DNA from: Algoriphagus sp. AGSA1
Lineage (GTDB): Bacteria; Bacteroidota; Bacteroidia; Cytophagales; Cyclobacteriaceae
Direction of reading: 5' to 3'
Assembly (NCBI RefSeq): GCF_021390545.1
Contig: NZ_JAJUWR010000037.1
Span: 1-48,287, forward strand
Length of the DNA: 48,287 nt
Shown: positions 1-7,915 of the stretch, piece after piece
Numbering within the stretch: position 1 is the first letter of the stretch
How the letters are laid out: every line of letters begins with the position of its first letter
The notes under the pieces: model-generated
The model's database searches: none
Told to the model about the DNA's origin: nothing
What the model saw: the letters and a program-made list of their open reading frames with translations, nothing else
Program-made: the position numbers and the translations under genes

Positions 1-28
1 TACTGGGCTGATCACAAATCCCTTTACA

Positions 29-261
29 TTACTGATCGTGCCGTTGGCACTCTGAAAACATATCTGCTTCATTAACCCAGAATTGCATTCTGGGCATTTA
101 CAGGCCTTGCCTTTGGCAAGGAAAATCGGATCAGCCGGAAAGTTGATTTAAGCGTATGTGCCAAAGGCACAACAGGTAACCGCCCTGAATGCAGCAAAGC
201 GAAATTCAGGGATGGGAAATCCGAATGAATTCGCCAAGAGTGCCAACGGCACGATCAGTAA
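29..261. repeat. Nested palindromic intergenic element
   Basis: The two ends, 29-53 and 237-261, are a perfect 25-base inverted repeat. Each end contains a smaller palindrome: GTGCCGTTGGCAC at 38-50 and GTGCCAACGGCAC at 240-252. Inside lie CCCAGAAT/ATTCTGGG (76-94), CCTTGCC/GGCAAGG (105-121), GTGCCAAAGGCAC (158-170) and CCCTGAAT/ATTCAGGG (183-211). Such nested small palindromes resemble REP-type or IS200/IS605-related non-autonomous elements. No transposase is seen in the window, so the class is inferred. It may extend left of the window. Confidence 0.6.
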
Positions 262-685
262 ATCCTAGGTCACTTCTACTGGTGGGGATCCCTATAGCTC
301 TGGTAAAAACTATGGTGGCTTGGTGGCTACGGGGTCCAACACAGGTTAATTACATTATCAAGCATCATGATCCCACCCCAGATATTCAGACTGATCCTTT
401 AAAGGACACACCTAATAGTTGGGGCAGACTATAGAATCATATAAATAGTTAGATGATGATATAGATAGAAAATATAGAAAAAGGTGTCTTGAAAATCTAT
501 TCTATTTCACTGATTTAAAAGAATTTAACGATCCTTAATCATGAACTCTTTTACAAAAAAGAAAATGAATTGCTTACTGATCATAGATCTTACAGAAATC
601 AGTGTGAACTTTTACATAGGATTCTCTATGGGAGGTAAGGTAGGATAAACCGCAACCAATCATATCTATAATCTGACTATAGTAT
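262..685. other. Intergenic stretch without a supported gene
   Basis: No reading frame here looks coding. A frame running from the repeat to 434 is rich in Pro, Asp and Trp, has no recognisable domain, and begins inside the palindromic repeat, so I do not call it. The AT-rich part 440-640 could be decayed sequence. No hairpin terminator or clear promoter was found. Confidence 0.4.
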
Positions 686-826
686 TCATTGATTACAAAG
701 TCGGGAATAGAGCGAAGTCTGGGATATGTCAACACAACTTCCCCAATCATACGGCTCCAGATCCAATTCCTGCATTTCCGTACGCTTTTTTAACGCTTCG
801 CAGAGATATATTTTCCACTGATCCAT
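686..826 (-). CDS. Possible 46-residue ORF or gene remnant
   Basis: An ATG at 826-824 opens a 46-codon minus-strand frame ending in TGA at 688-686. The product starts MDQWKIYLCEALKKR and is charged and protein-like. After its stop, a second minus-strand frame covering about 760-590 continues with plausible protein sequence (IPDFVINEYYSQIID). This could be a frameshifted remnant of one longer gene. No family is recognised. It is divergent from the efflux operon and lies where that operon's promoter should be, so it may be chance. Confidence 0.2.
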   Translation of the reverse strand: MDQWKIYLCEALKKRTEMQELDLEPYDWGSCVDISQTSLYSRLCNQ

Positions 827-864
827 TGGCGTTCCATATTCACCATGTCAATTCTGGGAATGTC

Positions 865-2187
865 ATGTCGATTTGGATCCGCCGTTATACGCTAGTCACT
901 CTTTTTACATTAAGTTCTCTCCTCCATACATCAGGGCAGAATCTGTCTTTCAGCTCTTGGACAGAGGCTTTTGAATATGCCAAAGAACACCAGCCGGATT
1001 TCCTGATCTGGGAAAAGACAGCTGATCAGCAGACCTATGAAGTACGTAACGCAAAGGGAGGATTAATGCCCCAGCTTAAAGCTTATGGGAATTATGACAA
1101 TTTTCTTCAGCTTCCTGTTCAATTGGTGCCTTCTGAGGCATTTGGCGGAGAGCCGGGCACCTTTACTGAAATACAGTTTGGTACCCAGTACCAATTGGAT
1201 GTAGGGTTGCAAGCAAGTCTCCCCTTAGTCGATACCAAAGCATGGAATAGGGTAAAATCAGCCAAACTGGAAAAACAACTCAACAACTCTGAATTACAGG
1301 CAACCCGTCAAAATCACAAAGAACAACTGGCCCGTACGTATTATCTGACCTTACTTAGCCAAGAAGCTTTGGAGCTTAGTGAAGACAACTACAAAGCTGC
1401 TGATAGTATCCATCAAGCCGCCAAGCACCAATTTGATCAGGGAGTTCTGGAACCTCTTCCTTACCAGCGTCTCAAGGCAGCTGCTTTCCGGGCCAAGTCC
1501 CAATACCATCAGCAAGTCTCCTCAACTTCTTCTAACTCAAACAAACTGAAGTATCTAATAGGGTTGGATCAGGGAGATTCTATCCACCTGACGGAGACTG
1601 TTACCTATCAGGCCATGCCGGAGGGTATCCCTAGCTACCTTTTGGAAACACAGCCTGACTACCAGGGAGCTACAGTATCATTGAAATTGGCAGAGCGGAA
1701 CCTAAAAGCTTCCCGACAAAGACATCTCCCTACACTGAATGCTGTTGGAAGGTATTCACAACAGGCCTGGTCTGATGATATGAGAATGTCCAATTACACA
1801 TGGTTCAGTACGGCGATGATTGGGTTGAGATTGGAATGGAATATTTTCGGAGGTAATCTCACCCGGAATCAAATCAATTCAACCAAACTGCAACGTGAAA
1901 TTGCGGAAGCCAGGCTGCGTCAAACTGAGCAACACTTGATCCAAGAGCAGCATGATTTATTCACTGATCTCGCCCAAAACCTTAAAATTCTGGAAAGTTA
2001 CAGGGAAACCTATACTGTGTACCAGGATAATTATCGTCTCGCCCAGATCCAGCTCCGAGAAGGAGTGATCAGTGCAGACGAACTGCTCCAGGTACAACAG
2101 GAACTTTGGGACAATCAACGACAGTACCTAAACAGTATGGCGGATTATCTGATCGCAAAAGCCTTGATCGAAATTAAATCAGAGTAA
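865..2187 (+). CDS. TolC-family outer membrane efflux protein
   Basis: Outer-membrane channel of a tripartite efflux system, expected to form a trimeric barrel with a long periplasmic helical tunnel. I start at ATG 865, giving 440 residues beginning MSIWIRRYTLVTLF, because a typical signal peptide follows directly and ends near HTSGQ. An upstream TTG at 826 would only add residues in front of the signal. The mature part consists of long amphipathic Gln/Glu/Ala-rich helices in two similar halves, as in the OEP repeat, and the length suits the family. It is first in a seven-gene same-strand run and is followed after 24 bases by the adaptor gene, so the partners are the neighbouring adaptor and ABC permease. 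The substrate is unknown. Family call is firm; substrate is not inferable. Confidence 0.85.
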   Translation: MSIWIRRYTLVTLFTLSSLLHTSGQNLSFSSWTEAFEYAKEHQPDFLIWEKTADQQTYEVRNAKGGLMPQLKAYGNYDNFLQLPVQLVPSEAFGGEPGTFTEIQFGTQYQLDVGLQASLPLVDTKAWNRVKSAKLEKQLNNSELQATRQNHKEQLARTYYLTLLSQEALELSEDNYKAADSIHQAAKHQFDQGVLEPLPYQRLKAAAFRAKSQYHQQVSSTSSNSNKLKYLIGLDQGDSIHLTETVTYQAMPEGIPSYLLETQPDYQGATVSLKLAERNLKASRQRHLPTLNAVGRYSQQAWSDDMRMSNYTWFSTAMIGLRLEWNIFGGNLTRNQINSTKLQREIAEARLRQTEQHLIQEQHDLFTDLAQNLKILESYRETYTVYQDNYRLAQIQLREGVISADELLQVQQELWDNQRQYLNSMADYLIAKALIEIKSE

Positions 2188-2211
2188 ACAATCAAAAAGC
2201 ACATTTAACCC

Positions 2212-3330
2212 ATGCCCATAATGCAGCATCTGTCCAATAAAATCACCTTTTGGGGATACCTGATTTTCCCTGTTTTGGTGTCATGTGGAAACGGGGAAAC
2301 ATTGAGTCCAGAGATCAAATCCCTGACTGAGGCAGTGTATGCTTCAGGCTATATCCAATCTCGGGGAGAATTTGAACTTACTGCCCAATCAGAAGGGATT
2401 CTAAAGAAGCGGTTTGTGGAAGAGGGGGATTATGTGGATGCAGGCCAGGAATTGTTTGAAATCGCCAGCACGGCCCAAGAGGCAAGGTTGGCCAACGCCC
2501 AAAACCTATATGAACTGGCCAGCAAGAACTCAGGCGACAATAGCCCCTTGTTGGCAGAAGCCCAGAATGCAGTACAGCTTACATGGGAAAAATATCAAGC
2601 GGACTCGATCAACTATGTACGCTACACTAACCTGTGGAATGAAAAGGCAACTTCCCAAGCGAAATATGAGGCGGCCGTCACTGCCTTCAATTCTTCCAAA
2701 CTGTCTTGGATCCAAAGCAAAAACAACCTGGAAAACCGATGGGATCAATTAAAAATCGAGCGGGATCAAGCCTATCAACAATTATTGTCGGCCAGGGAGG
2801 AATCCGGCTTTTATACCGTCAGGGCCGAACAGCCCGGGACTTTTTTTCAGAGTGGAAAAGAGCCCGGAGAACTCGTGCGCAAAGGAGACTTACTGGCTGT
2901 GCTGGGAATGGAAGGCGGATTTATAGCTAATCTGAAAGTGGATGAACAGGATATATCCCGACTAAAAACAGGTCAAAAAGTGATGCTAAAGATTGATGCT
3001 TATCCCGATAGCATGTATGAAGCCAAACTGGAAAAAATCTACACTAAAGTGGATCCGCGTGACCAGATGCTGAGGGTGGACGCAGCTGTTCAGGATCAGC
3101 TGCCCGGCAAATATACCGGATTGGCATTGGAGGCAAATATTGTGACCAGGGAAAAAGATTCCGTACTGGTGATCCAACGGAATTTACTGATGGAGGGAGA
3201 CAGTATCATGATAGAAAAAGACGGCAAAGAAAAGAAAGTAAAAGTAGAGATAGGGCTAAGGACTCTTAGTGAGGTGGAAGTTTTATCAGGAATCGACCGA
3301 AACACGAAACTTATTAAACCATCAGGGTGA
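2212..3330 (+). CDS. Efflux adaptor lipoprotein (HlyD/RND-MFP type)
   Basis: Periplasmic adaptor linking the inner-membrane ABC permease to the TolC-like channel. The 372-residue product has a lipoprotein signal with Cys25 in the context VLVSC, so it should be membrane-anchored by lipid. A split biotinyl-lipoyl domain is visible: its first half around residues 55-85 (SEGILKKRFVEEGDYVDAGQ) and its second half around 200-235 (PGTFFQSGKEPGELVRKGD). A long coiled-coil hairpin lies between them, followed by a beta-barrel domain at about 240-310 and a membrane-proximal end. Its stop TGA overlaps the GTG start of the permease (GTGA), which implies translational coupling. This layout is typical of MacA-like adaptors in Bacteroidota. 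The role is confident; the cargo is unknown. Confidence 0.85.
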   Translation: MPIMQHLSNKITFWGYLIFPVLVSCGNGETLSPEIKSLTEAVYASGYIQSRGEFELTAQSEGILKKRFVEEGDYVDAGQELFEIASTAQEARLANAQNLYELASKNSGDNSPLLAEAQNAVQLTWEKYQADSINYVRYTNLWNEKATSQAKYEAAVTAFNSSKLSWIQSKNNLENRWDQLKIERDQAYQQLLSAREESGFYTVRAEQPGTFFQSGKEPGELVRKGDLLAVLGMEGGFIANLKVDEQDISRLKTGQKVMLKIDAYPDSMYEAKLEKIYTKVDPRDQMLRVDAAVQDQLPGKYTGLALEANIVTREKDSVLVIQRNLLMEGDSIMIEKDGKEKKVKVEIGLRTLSEVEVLSGIDRNTKLIKPSG

Positions 3331-4568
3331 TTCTCTCCATAGCGAAGACCCATCTGCTGGCGAAACCCAAGCAATCTCTGGTGGCTATGCTCGGGGTCAC
3401 TTTTGGCATAGGAATGTTCGTGGCCATGGTCAGTCTGATGAGTGGGCTCAATAATTTTACAGAAGAGCTCACAATGACCTCCTCACCGGACATCCATATT
3501 TACAAGGATATCACTGAGTCCCGGGTTTCCATTATGGACCAGCTGAATCCCGAAGGGATTAATTTTGTGCATCACCCCAAACCCAAAAATGAATCTCAAA
3601 AAATCCGGAATGCCTTCCAGATAGCAGAATTGATTCGTCGGGATCCTGATGTTCTGGGCGCCGCCCCACAGCTATCCAGTCAGGTGTTTTACAACTTCGG
3701 TCCCGTGCAGCTCAACGGGAACATTGCAGGGGTGGACATATTGGAAGAGGACAAGTTATTTGACCTTTCTTCCAAAATGAAAGCAGGAGAAATCGCCGGA
3801 CTGCTCACCACCACCAACGGTCTGATCATGGGAAGTGGACTTGCCAAAACACTCTCGCTTTCGGTTGGTGACAACGTAACCGTCACGACACCAGAGGGAG
3901 TTACCATATCGCTCAAAGTGGTTGGAATATTTCAGATGGGACTTGGAGAAATTGATAATTCCCGGAGTTATGCGAATATATCCACGGTCCAGAAAATTCT
4001 TGGCAAAGACCAGAGCTACATCACTGACATCAATGTGAAGCTGATAGATCTCTATCAAGCAAAAGCCAAAGCCGTACAGATACAATCTATTTTCGGATAC
4101 AAAGCTGAAGACTGGGAGACAGCAAATGCGACATTTTTGGCAGGGGCGGTGATACGGAATATTATGACCTATTCTGTATCCATTACCCTGTTGATTGTGG
4201 CCGGGTTTGGGATCTACAATATTCTGAATATGACCATTTTCAGTAAGATGAAAGATATTGCTATCCTCAAGGCGACAGGATTTGCCGCAAAGGATGTCAC
4301 CGGCATCTTTATGACGCAATCGCTGGTTATCGGTTTAATGGGAAGTGTATTGGGGCTAATTCTTGGATTTATTCTGTCCTATTTACTTTCGTTGGCTCCC
4401 TTTGACGGTGGGGATGTGATTGCCATTGATGCATTGCCGGTGAGTTTTGATCCGCTGTACTATGTAATAGGGATTGTATTTGGAGTAGCCACTACCGCAG
4501 TGGCGGGTTATATGCCCTCCCGCAAAGCCGGCCATGTAGATCCAATTGAAATTATCCGTGGTATCTAG
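3327..4568 (+). CDS. ABC transporter permease, MacB/FtsX type
   Basis: Inner-membrane permease of 413 residues. The start is GTG 3327, overlapping the adaptor stop by four bases. One hydrophobic helix (about 15-38, AMLGVTFGIGMFVAMVSLMSG) is followed by a large periplasmic MacB_PCD-like domain (about 40-270). Three C-terminal membrane helices in the FtsX arrangement come next (about 275-300, 325-355, 375-400), and a short conserved tail ends at IEIIRGI. This four-helix topology matches MacB/LolC-type mechanotransmission exporters, which move substrate held in the periplasm rather than through a membrane channel. It pairs with the downstream ATPase and the two upstream envelope components. LolC-like lipoprotein transport is an alternative, but the TolC and HlyD neighbours favour efflux. 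Confidence 0.85.
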   Translation: MILSIAKTHLLAKPKQSLVAMLGVTFGIGMFVAMVSLMSGLNNFTEELTMTSSPDIHIYKDITESRVSIMDQLNPEGINFVHHPKPKNESQKIRNAFQIAELIRRDPDVLGAAPQLSSQVFYNFGPVQLNGNIAGVDILEEDKLFDLSSKMKAGEIAGLLTTTNGLIMGSGLAKTLSLSVGDNVTVTTPEGVTISLKVVGIFQMGLGEIDNSRSYANISTVQKILGKDQSYITDINVKLIDLYQAKAKAVQIQSIFGYKAEDWETANATFLAGAVIRNIMTYSVSITLLIVAGFGIYNILNMTIFSKMKDIAILKATGFAAKDVTGIFMTQSLVIGLMGSVLGLILGFILSYLLSLAPFDGGDVIAIDALPVSFDPLYYVIGIVFGVATTAVAGYMPSRKAGHVDPIEIIRGI

Positions 4569-4593
4569 CCATGCAACTGCTAATCGATTTAGA

Positions 4594-5271
4594 ATGAAGG
4601 AGATTATATTAGAAACAAAGGGAATCAACAAATATTTCCATGAACCGCAGACCTTTCAGGTGCTCAATGACATCAACTTAAGAGTATTTAAAGGGGAATT
4701 CCTCAGTCTGGTAGGCAAATCCGGATGCGGGAAATCTACCTTGATGTATCTGCTGAGTACCATGGACACCGATTATAAAGGGGTGCTGGAAATCAGCGGG
4801 GAAAATCTCACAGGAAAGCGTGCCGACTACCTGGCCGGATTTCGGAACCGCAACATCGGATTTGTGTTTCAGTTTCATTTTCTCCTTCCTGAATTTACAG
4901 CCCTACAGAACGTGATGATTCCTGCTCTGAAGCTTGGGGAATATCCAGAGACCAAGATCAGGAATCGGGCAATGGAGAAGCTGGAAATGCTCGGTATTGC
5001 TGATCAGGCAGGTAAAATGTCCTCCAAGCTTTCGGGTGGGCAACAGCAACGTGTGGCTATCGCACGAGCATTGATCAATGATCCGGCATTGATCATGGGA
5101 GATGAGCCCACGGGTAATCTGGACAGCACCAATTCAGATATTGTATTTGATATATTTAGAAAGCTGACACGTGATTTTGGGCAGACAATCATCGCTGTCA
5201 CCCACGATGATGATTTTGCAGCCAATTCAGACCGCATAATAGAGATGAGGGATGGGAAAATCGTCGGCTAA
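4594..5271 (+). CDS. ABC transporter ATP-binding protein, MacB/LolD type
   Basis: Cytoplasmic ATPase powering the adjacent permease. I choose ATG 4594 (MKEIILETKG), giving 225 residues. The longer frame from TTG 4546 overlaps the permease end and adds residues that do not fit the family. Visible motifs are Walker A GKSGCGKST (41-49), a Q-loop in FVFQFHFLLPEF, the signature LSGGQQQRVAIARAL, Walker B with catalytic Glu in LIMGDEPTGNLD, and the switch His in AVTHDDDF. The LLPEFTALQNV region is typical of the LolD/MacB branch. It lies 25 bases after the permease. Its 3' end overlaps a small ORF by 20 bases, so downstream translation may be coupled to it. Confidence 0.92.
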   Translation: MKEIILETKGINKYFHEPQTFQVLNDINLRVFKGEFLSLVGKSGCGKSTLMYLLSTMDTDYKGVLEISGENLTGKRADYLAGFRNRNIGFVFQFHFLLPEFTALQNVMIPALKLGEYPETKIRNRAMEKLEMLGIADQAGKMSSKLSGGQQQRVAIARALINDPALIMGDEPTGNLDSTNSDIVFDIFRKLTRDFGQTIIAVTHDDDFAANSDRIIEMRDGKIVG

Positions 5272-5416
5272 ACATCCTTCTACACAAAAAAAAGAGGATC
5301 AGCTTACTCAGATCCGAAGGGAACTATATTTTCTTAAATTTGAAGCCTGTGTAAAGCAATTAGACCAGATGGAAAAAGAGCTGCCCTTATTTTATCCCGA
5401 AATTTCCCATGTTTAA
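5252..5416 (+). CDS. 54-residue protein between ABC ATPase and kinase
   Basis: ATG 5252 (MGKSSAKHPSTQKKEDQ) opens a 54-codon frame ending in TAA 5414-5416. It overlaps the end of the ATPase gene by 20 bases and the start of the histidine kinase gene by 8 bases, so it exactly bridges the two. The product is soluble and strongly charged. It has a Lys/Gln-rich N-terminus and a predicted helix (QIRRELYFLKFEACVKQLDQMEKEL) with coiled-coil spacing. No family is recognised. The tight two-sided overlap in an operon where every other junction is also tight supports real translation, either as a small accessory protein or as a coupling ORF carrying ribosomes to the kinase start. Existence is likely; function is unknown. 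Confidence 0.6.
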   Translation: MGKSSAKHPSTQKKEDQLTQIRRELYFLKFEACVKQLDQMEKELPLFYPEISHV

Positions 5417-6464
5417 GCGTAAGTATTTTTGGCTGGAATACGGGATTATTTTGACCTTCGCCACCGTAGGGAGCATCGTAAGATACTTTGTATGGGACTT
5501 TTTGGAATTGAAAGGAGGATTGACACTGGAGGCGGTATTGATTTCATATATTTCTATTGTCATCGCGTGGGAAGTCTTCCGGGGAGTCAACAGCTACCTG
5601 AACAAGACATTGCCCTTTGAAAAGGGAATTGCCAGGCGGATTGGAGTACAGCTGACCATCGGAGTACTCTTTATGAGCCTGTTCGGCACTATTATATTGT
5701 CATACGCAGCGCAGTTTTTTGACGAGCCAATGGGCAGGATGTTCAATACCACTGCCTATGCCACTTACATTATTTTATCCTTTTTAATCAACAGTGTTTT
5801 TTTTGCAAAATTTTTCTTTGACCAGTGGAAGAACGGAATTCTAAAGACGGAACAGCTTGAAAAAGAGAAAACCCAAGTACAGTTTGACAACCTCAAAAAT
5901 CAGCTCAATCCACACTTCCTGTTCAATTCCATGAGCTCGCTGAACAGTCTGATCTATGATAATCAGGAATTGGCTTCGGATTTTCTTCAAAACCTAAGTA
6001 AGGTTTACCGCTATGTGCTTCAGAATGAAGAACGCACATTGGTTCCTATCTCCAGTGAGCTGGATTTTATTCGGCATTTTATCTTTCTGTTGGAAACGCG
6101 CTTTCAAAATACCATCCATATCAGGGTAGAAGTAGATCCCCAAGTGTGTGATTTGGGCATAGTTCCGGTTACACTACAGGTACTTCTCGAAAATGCGGTG
6201 AAGCATAACCAAATGGACGAGGACCATCCACTCCAAATCAGGATTTACTCCCAACTGGATAAACTGATGGTGGTCAATTCACTTCTTCCAAAGAAGTCTG
6301 TTGAAAGCAGCAACAAGAAAGGCTTGAATAACCTCAAATCACTTTATGCCTTTCTTACAGAGACACCTATAGCGATCCGGAGTACGGAGGATCATTTCAG
6401 TGTGGAAATTCCTCTGCTCAGAATACAAGATCGTGTCCTACTTGATTACAAAAATGTCAGTTAA
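5409..6464 (+). CDS. Sensor histidine kinase, LytS/YehU family
   Basis: Membrane sensor kinase of 351 residues. Four hydrophobic helices lie at about 8-28, 40-58, 80-102 and 116-138, with very short loops, so there is no large extracellular sensor domain. The His_kinase (PF06580-type) phosphoacceptor box is LKNQLNPHFLFNSM with His169, and the ATP-binding N-box is LLENAVKHN at about 260. The G-box is degenerate (NKKGLNNLKSL), as usual in this family. It should phosphorylate the LytTR regulator encoded three bases downstream. Being cotranscribed with an efflux system suggests that it senses the exported compound or envelope damage and induces its own operon. The ligand is unknown. Confidence 0.88.
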   Translation: MFKRKYFWLEYGIILTFATVGSIVRYFVWDFLELKGGLTLEAVLISYISIVIAWEVFRGVNSYLNKTLPFEKGIARRIGVQLTIGVLFMSLFGTIILSYAAQFFDEPMGRMFNTTAYATYIILSFLINSVFFAKFFFDQWKNGILKTEQLEKEKTQVQFDNLKNQLNPHFLFNSMSSLNSLIYDNQELASDFLQNLSKVYRYVLQNEERTLVPISSELDFIRHFIFLLETRFQNTIHIRVEVDPQVCDLGIVPVTLQVLLENAVKHNQMDEDHPLQIRIYSQLDKLMVVNSLLPKKSVESSNKKGLNNLKSLYAFLTETPIAIRSTEDHFSVEIPLLRIQDRVLLDYKNVS

Positions 6465-6467
6465 CCC

Positions 6468-7250
6468 GTGAAAATGGAATTTTTCTTTAATACAACGCCA
6501 AAAATACTGATTATAGAAGATGAATCACTAGTGGCCAATGGGCTGATCAAAAACATCAGAGAACTTATCCCCGAGGCCAGGATTTATCCCATCCTGACCA
6601 GCGTAAAAAAGGCACTCCATTGGTTTGATAAAAATGAAGTGCCCGATCTTATTTTTTCAGATGTCCAGCTTTCAGACGGGATAAGCTTTGATATTTTCGA
6701 ACAGTATGAACCTGCCTGTCCCGTCATATTTACCACTGCGTATGACCAATACGCCCTTAAGGCCTTTGAGGTAAACAGTGTAGATTTTCTTCTCAAACCT
6801 ATCGGAAAGGATGATCTGAGAAAATCGCTGGAAAAACTAAAAAAAAGATGGGAGTCCTATCGCCTGCCCAACTTAAATGCAAGCCTGAGACAGAGCGTTC
6901 AGGGACAATTATATTTAGAGCGTTTTCTTGTGCAGCACAATCAGGGATTTATGCCTGTGATCCAGGATGAAGTCGGCTGTTTTCAGAAAGATGAATTGAT
7001 TTTTACGTGGAAAAGGGATGGGAAGAGATACCTGACGGATTTTAATTCCATTGATGAACTGGAGTCAAAACTCAATCCTGCGTTGTTTTTTCGCGCCAAC
7101 CGTCAGTTCATCATTCGGGTTGACAATATAATGCACATCAAATCAACCCATAAAGGAATTAAAGTACAGCTACACGTACCTCAACAGTTTATTCTCGATG
7201 TAAGTCGCGAAAAAGCACAGATCTTTAAAAAATGGCTGTTGGGGAGTTAA
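6468..7250 (+). CDS. LytTR-family response regulator
   Basis: Transcriptional regulator of 260 residues from GTG 6468, or 258 from the nearby ATG 6474; the sequence does not decide. The receiver domain (about 12-130) has the acidic pair in IIEDES, the phosphoacceptor Asp65 in LIFSDVQLSDG, the conserved Thr in FTTAYDQYALKAF and Lys in FLLKPI. The C-terminal LytTR DNA-binding domain (about 155-255) shows DELIFTWKRDGKRYLTD and FFRANRQFIIRVDNI. It follows its kinase gene by three bases and is the last gene of the efflux operon. Autoregulation of the operon is the usual arrangement in Bacteroidota; no LytTR operator pair was identified. Confidence 0.9.
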   Translation: MKMEFFFNTTPKILIIEDESLVANGLIKNIRELIPEARIYPILTSVKKALHWFDKNEVPDLIFSDVQLSDGISFDIFEQYEPACPVIFTTAYDQYALKAFEVNSVDFLLKPIGKDDLRKSLEKLKKRWESYRLPNLNASLRQSVQGQLYLERFLVQHNQGFMPVIQDEVGCFQKDELIFTWKRDGKRYLTDFNSIDELESKLNPALFFRANRQFIIRVDNIMHIKSTHKGIKVQLHVPQQFILDVSREKAQIFKKWLLGS

Positions 7251-7351
7251 TGCTATATATTATAAGGTATAGTTCACACTAATCTATAAGAGTACTTTTT
7301 TTTGCAATCGGTACATTTGTACTCTGCCATCAATCCCCCTCTTGCCAATTA

Positions 7352-7825
7352 TTATATTTCTCTCTCCAGAGCCATAAAATGAGTGATCTCATTTACCCAA
7401 TTCGACAGCGGAACTACAGTGATCTGACAGCGGTATTCCTCCCTATTCTGCCTATAGTTAATCAGCGTTTCTGTAAACCGCCTTCCCGAACCCAAATTCT
7501 CCCTAATTCTTTGTTTTACCTCGGTAGATGTATTTTCCCCTTGAAGAAAGCTGGGGGTTTTACCTATAGCAAATTCAGGCTGGTAGCCGGTCATGGATTG
7601 GAAACCCTGGCTTACCCAATGGATATTTTGCTGTATATCCGTCACTACAATGGCATGATAATACACCTCCAGTTCTGATTTAATATCCACCTGCCATCCG
7701 TTCTTCCCTGCAAGCTGGGTCAGCTGAGCTAGCTCTATTGCCCTGTTATTTTTCAAAGCGGAGAGCGGATTGCTTAGATCCCAACTTAACAGAGGGACAT
7801 GTTTCAGCGTGATTTTTTCCTTCAT
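7352..7825 (-). CDS. Single-domain PAS protein, LOV-like without the cysteine
   Basis: A 157-residue cytoplasmic protein consisting mostly of one PAS domain (about 50-155). The core IVVTDIQQNIHWVSQGFQSMTGY, then GKTPSFLQGENT, INYRQNREEYRCQITVVPL and ITHFMALEREI, follows the LOV subfamily layout closely. In LOV photoreceptors the FLQ segment is preceded by a reactive Cys (GxNCRFLQ); here the matching positions read T-P-S, so flavin-Cys photochemistry is not expected. No output domain is present, so it would act through protein contacts. It lies 90 bases downstream of the di-haem/MbnP-like run on the same strand and converges on the response regulator gene. It could be the last gene of that operon or independent. 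Confidence 0.75.
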   Translation of the reverse strand: MKEKITLKHVPLLSWDLSNPLSALKNNRAIELAQLTQLAGKNGWQVDIKSELEVYYHAIVVTDIQQNIHWVSQGFQSMTGYQPEFAIGKTPSFLQGENTSTEVKQRIRENLGSGRRFTETLINYRQNREEYRCQITVVPLSNWVNEITHFMALEREI

Positions 7826-7915
7826 ATAAGATTAAATCACCAAAAGCCTCCTTTTGTTTTAGCTAGCTGATTTATTTTCAGTCTTGCATTTCTGTACAGA
7901 ATAAAACACTGCTCA

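Noticed and set aside
189..434. 81-codon plus-strand ORF
   Set aside because: It starts inside the palindromic repeat, has no recognisable domain or codon pattern of its neighbours, and no promoter or following gene to support it.
3756..4319. 187-codon antisense ORF within the permease gene
   Set aside because: Antisense shadow of a well-supported MacB-type permease, with no recognisable features.
5252..5416. Reading the 54-residue ORF as an N-terminal extension of the kinase
   Set aside because: It is in a different frame and ends in TAA eight bases into the kinase gene, so it cannot be one protein without a frameshift.
7289..7325. Hairpin AGAGTAC/GTACTCT after the response regulator gene
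   Set aside because: Only seven pairs with a 23-base loop and no T tract after it; too weak to call a terminator.
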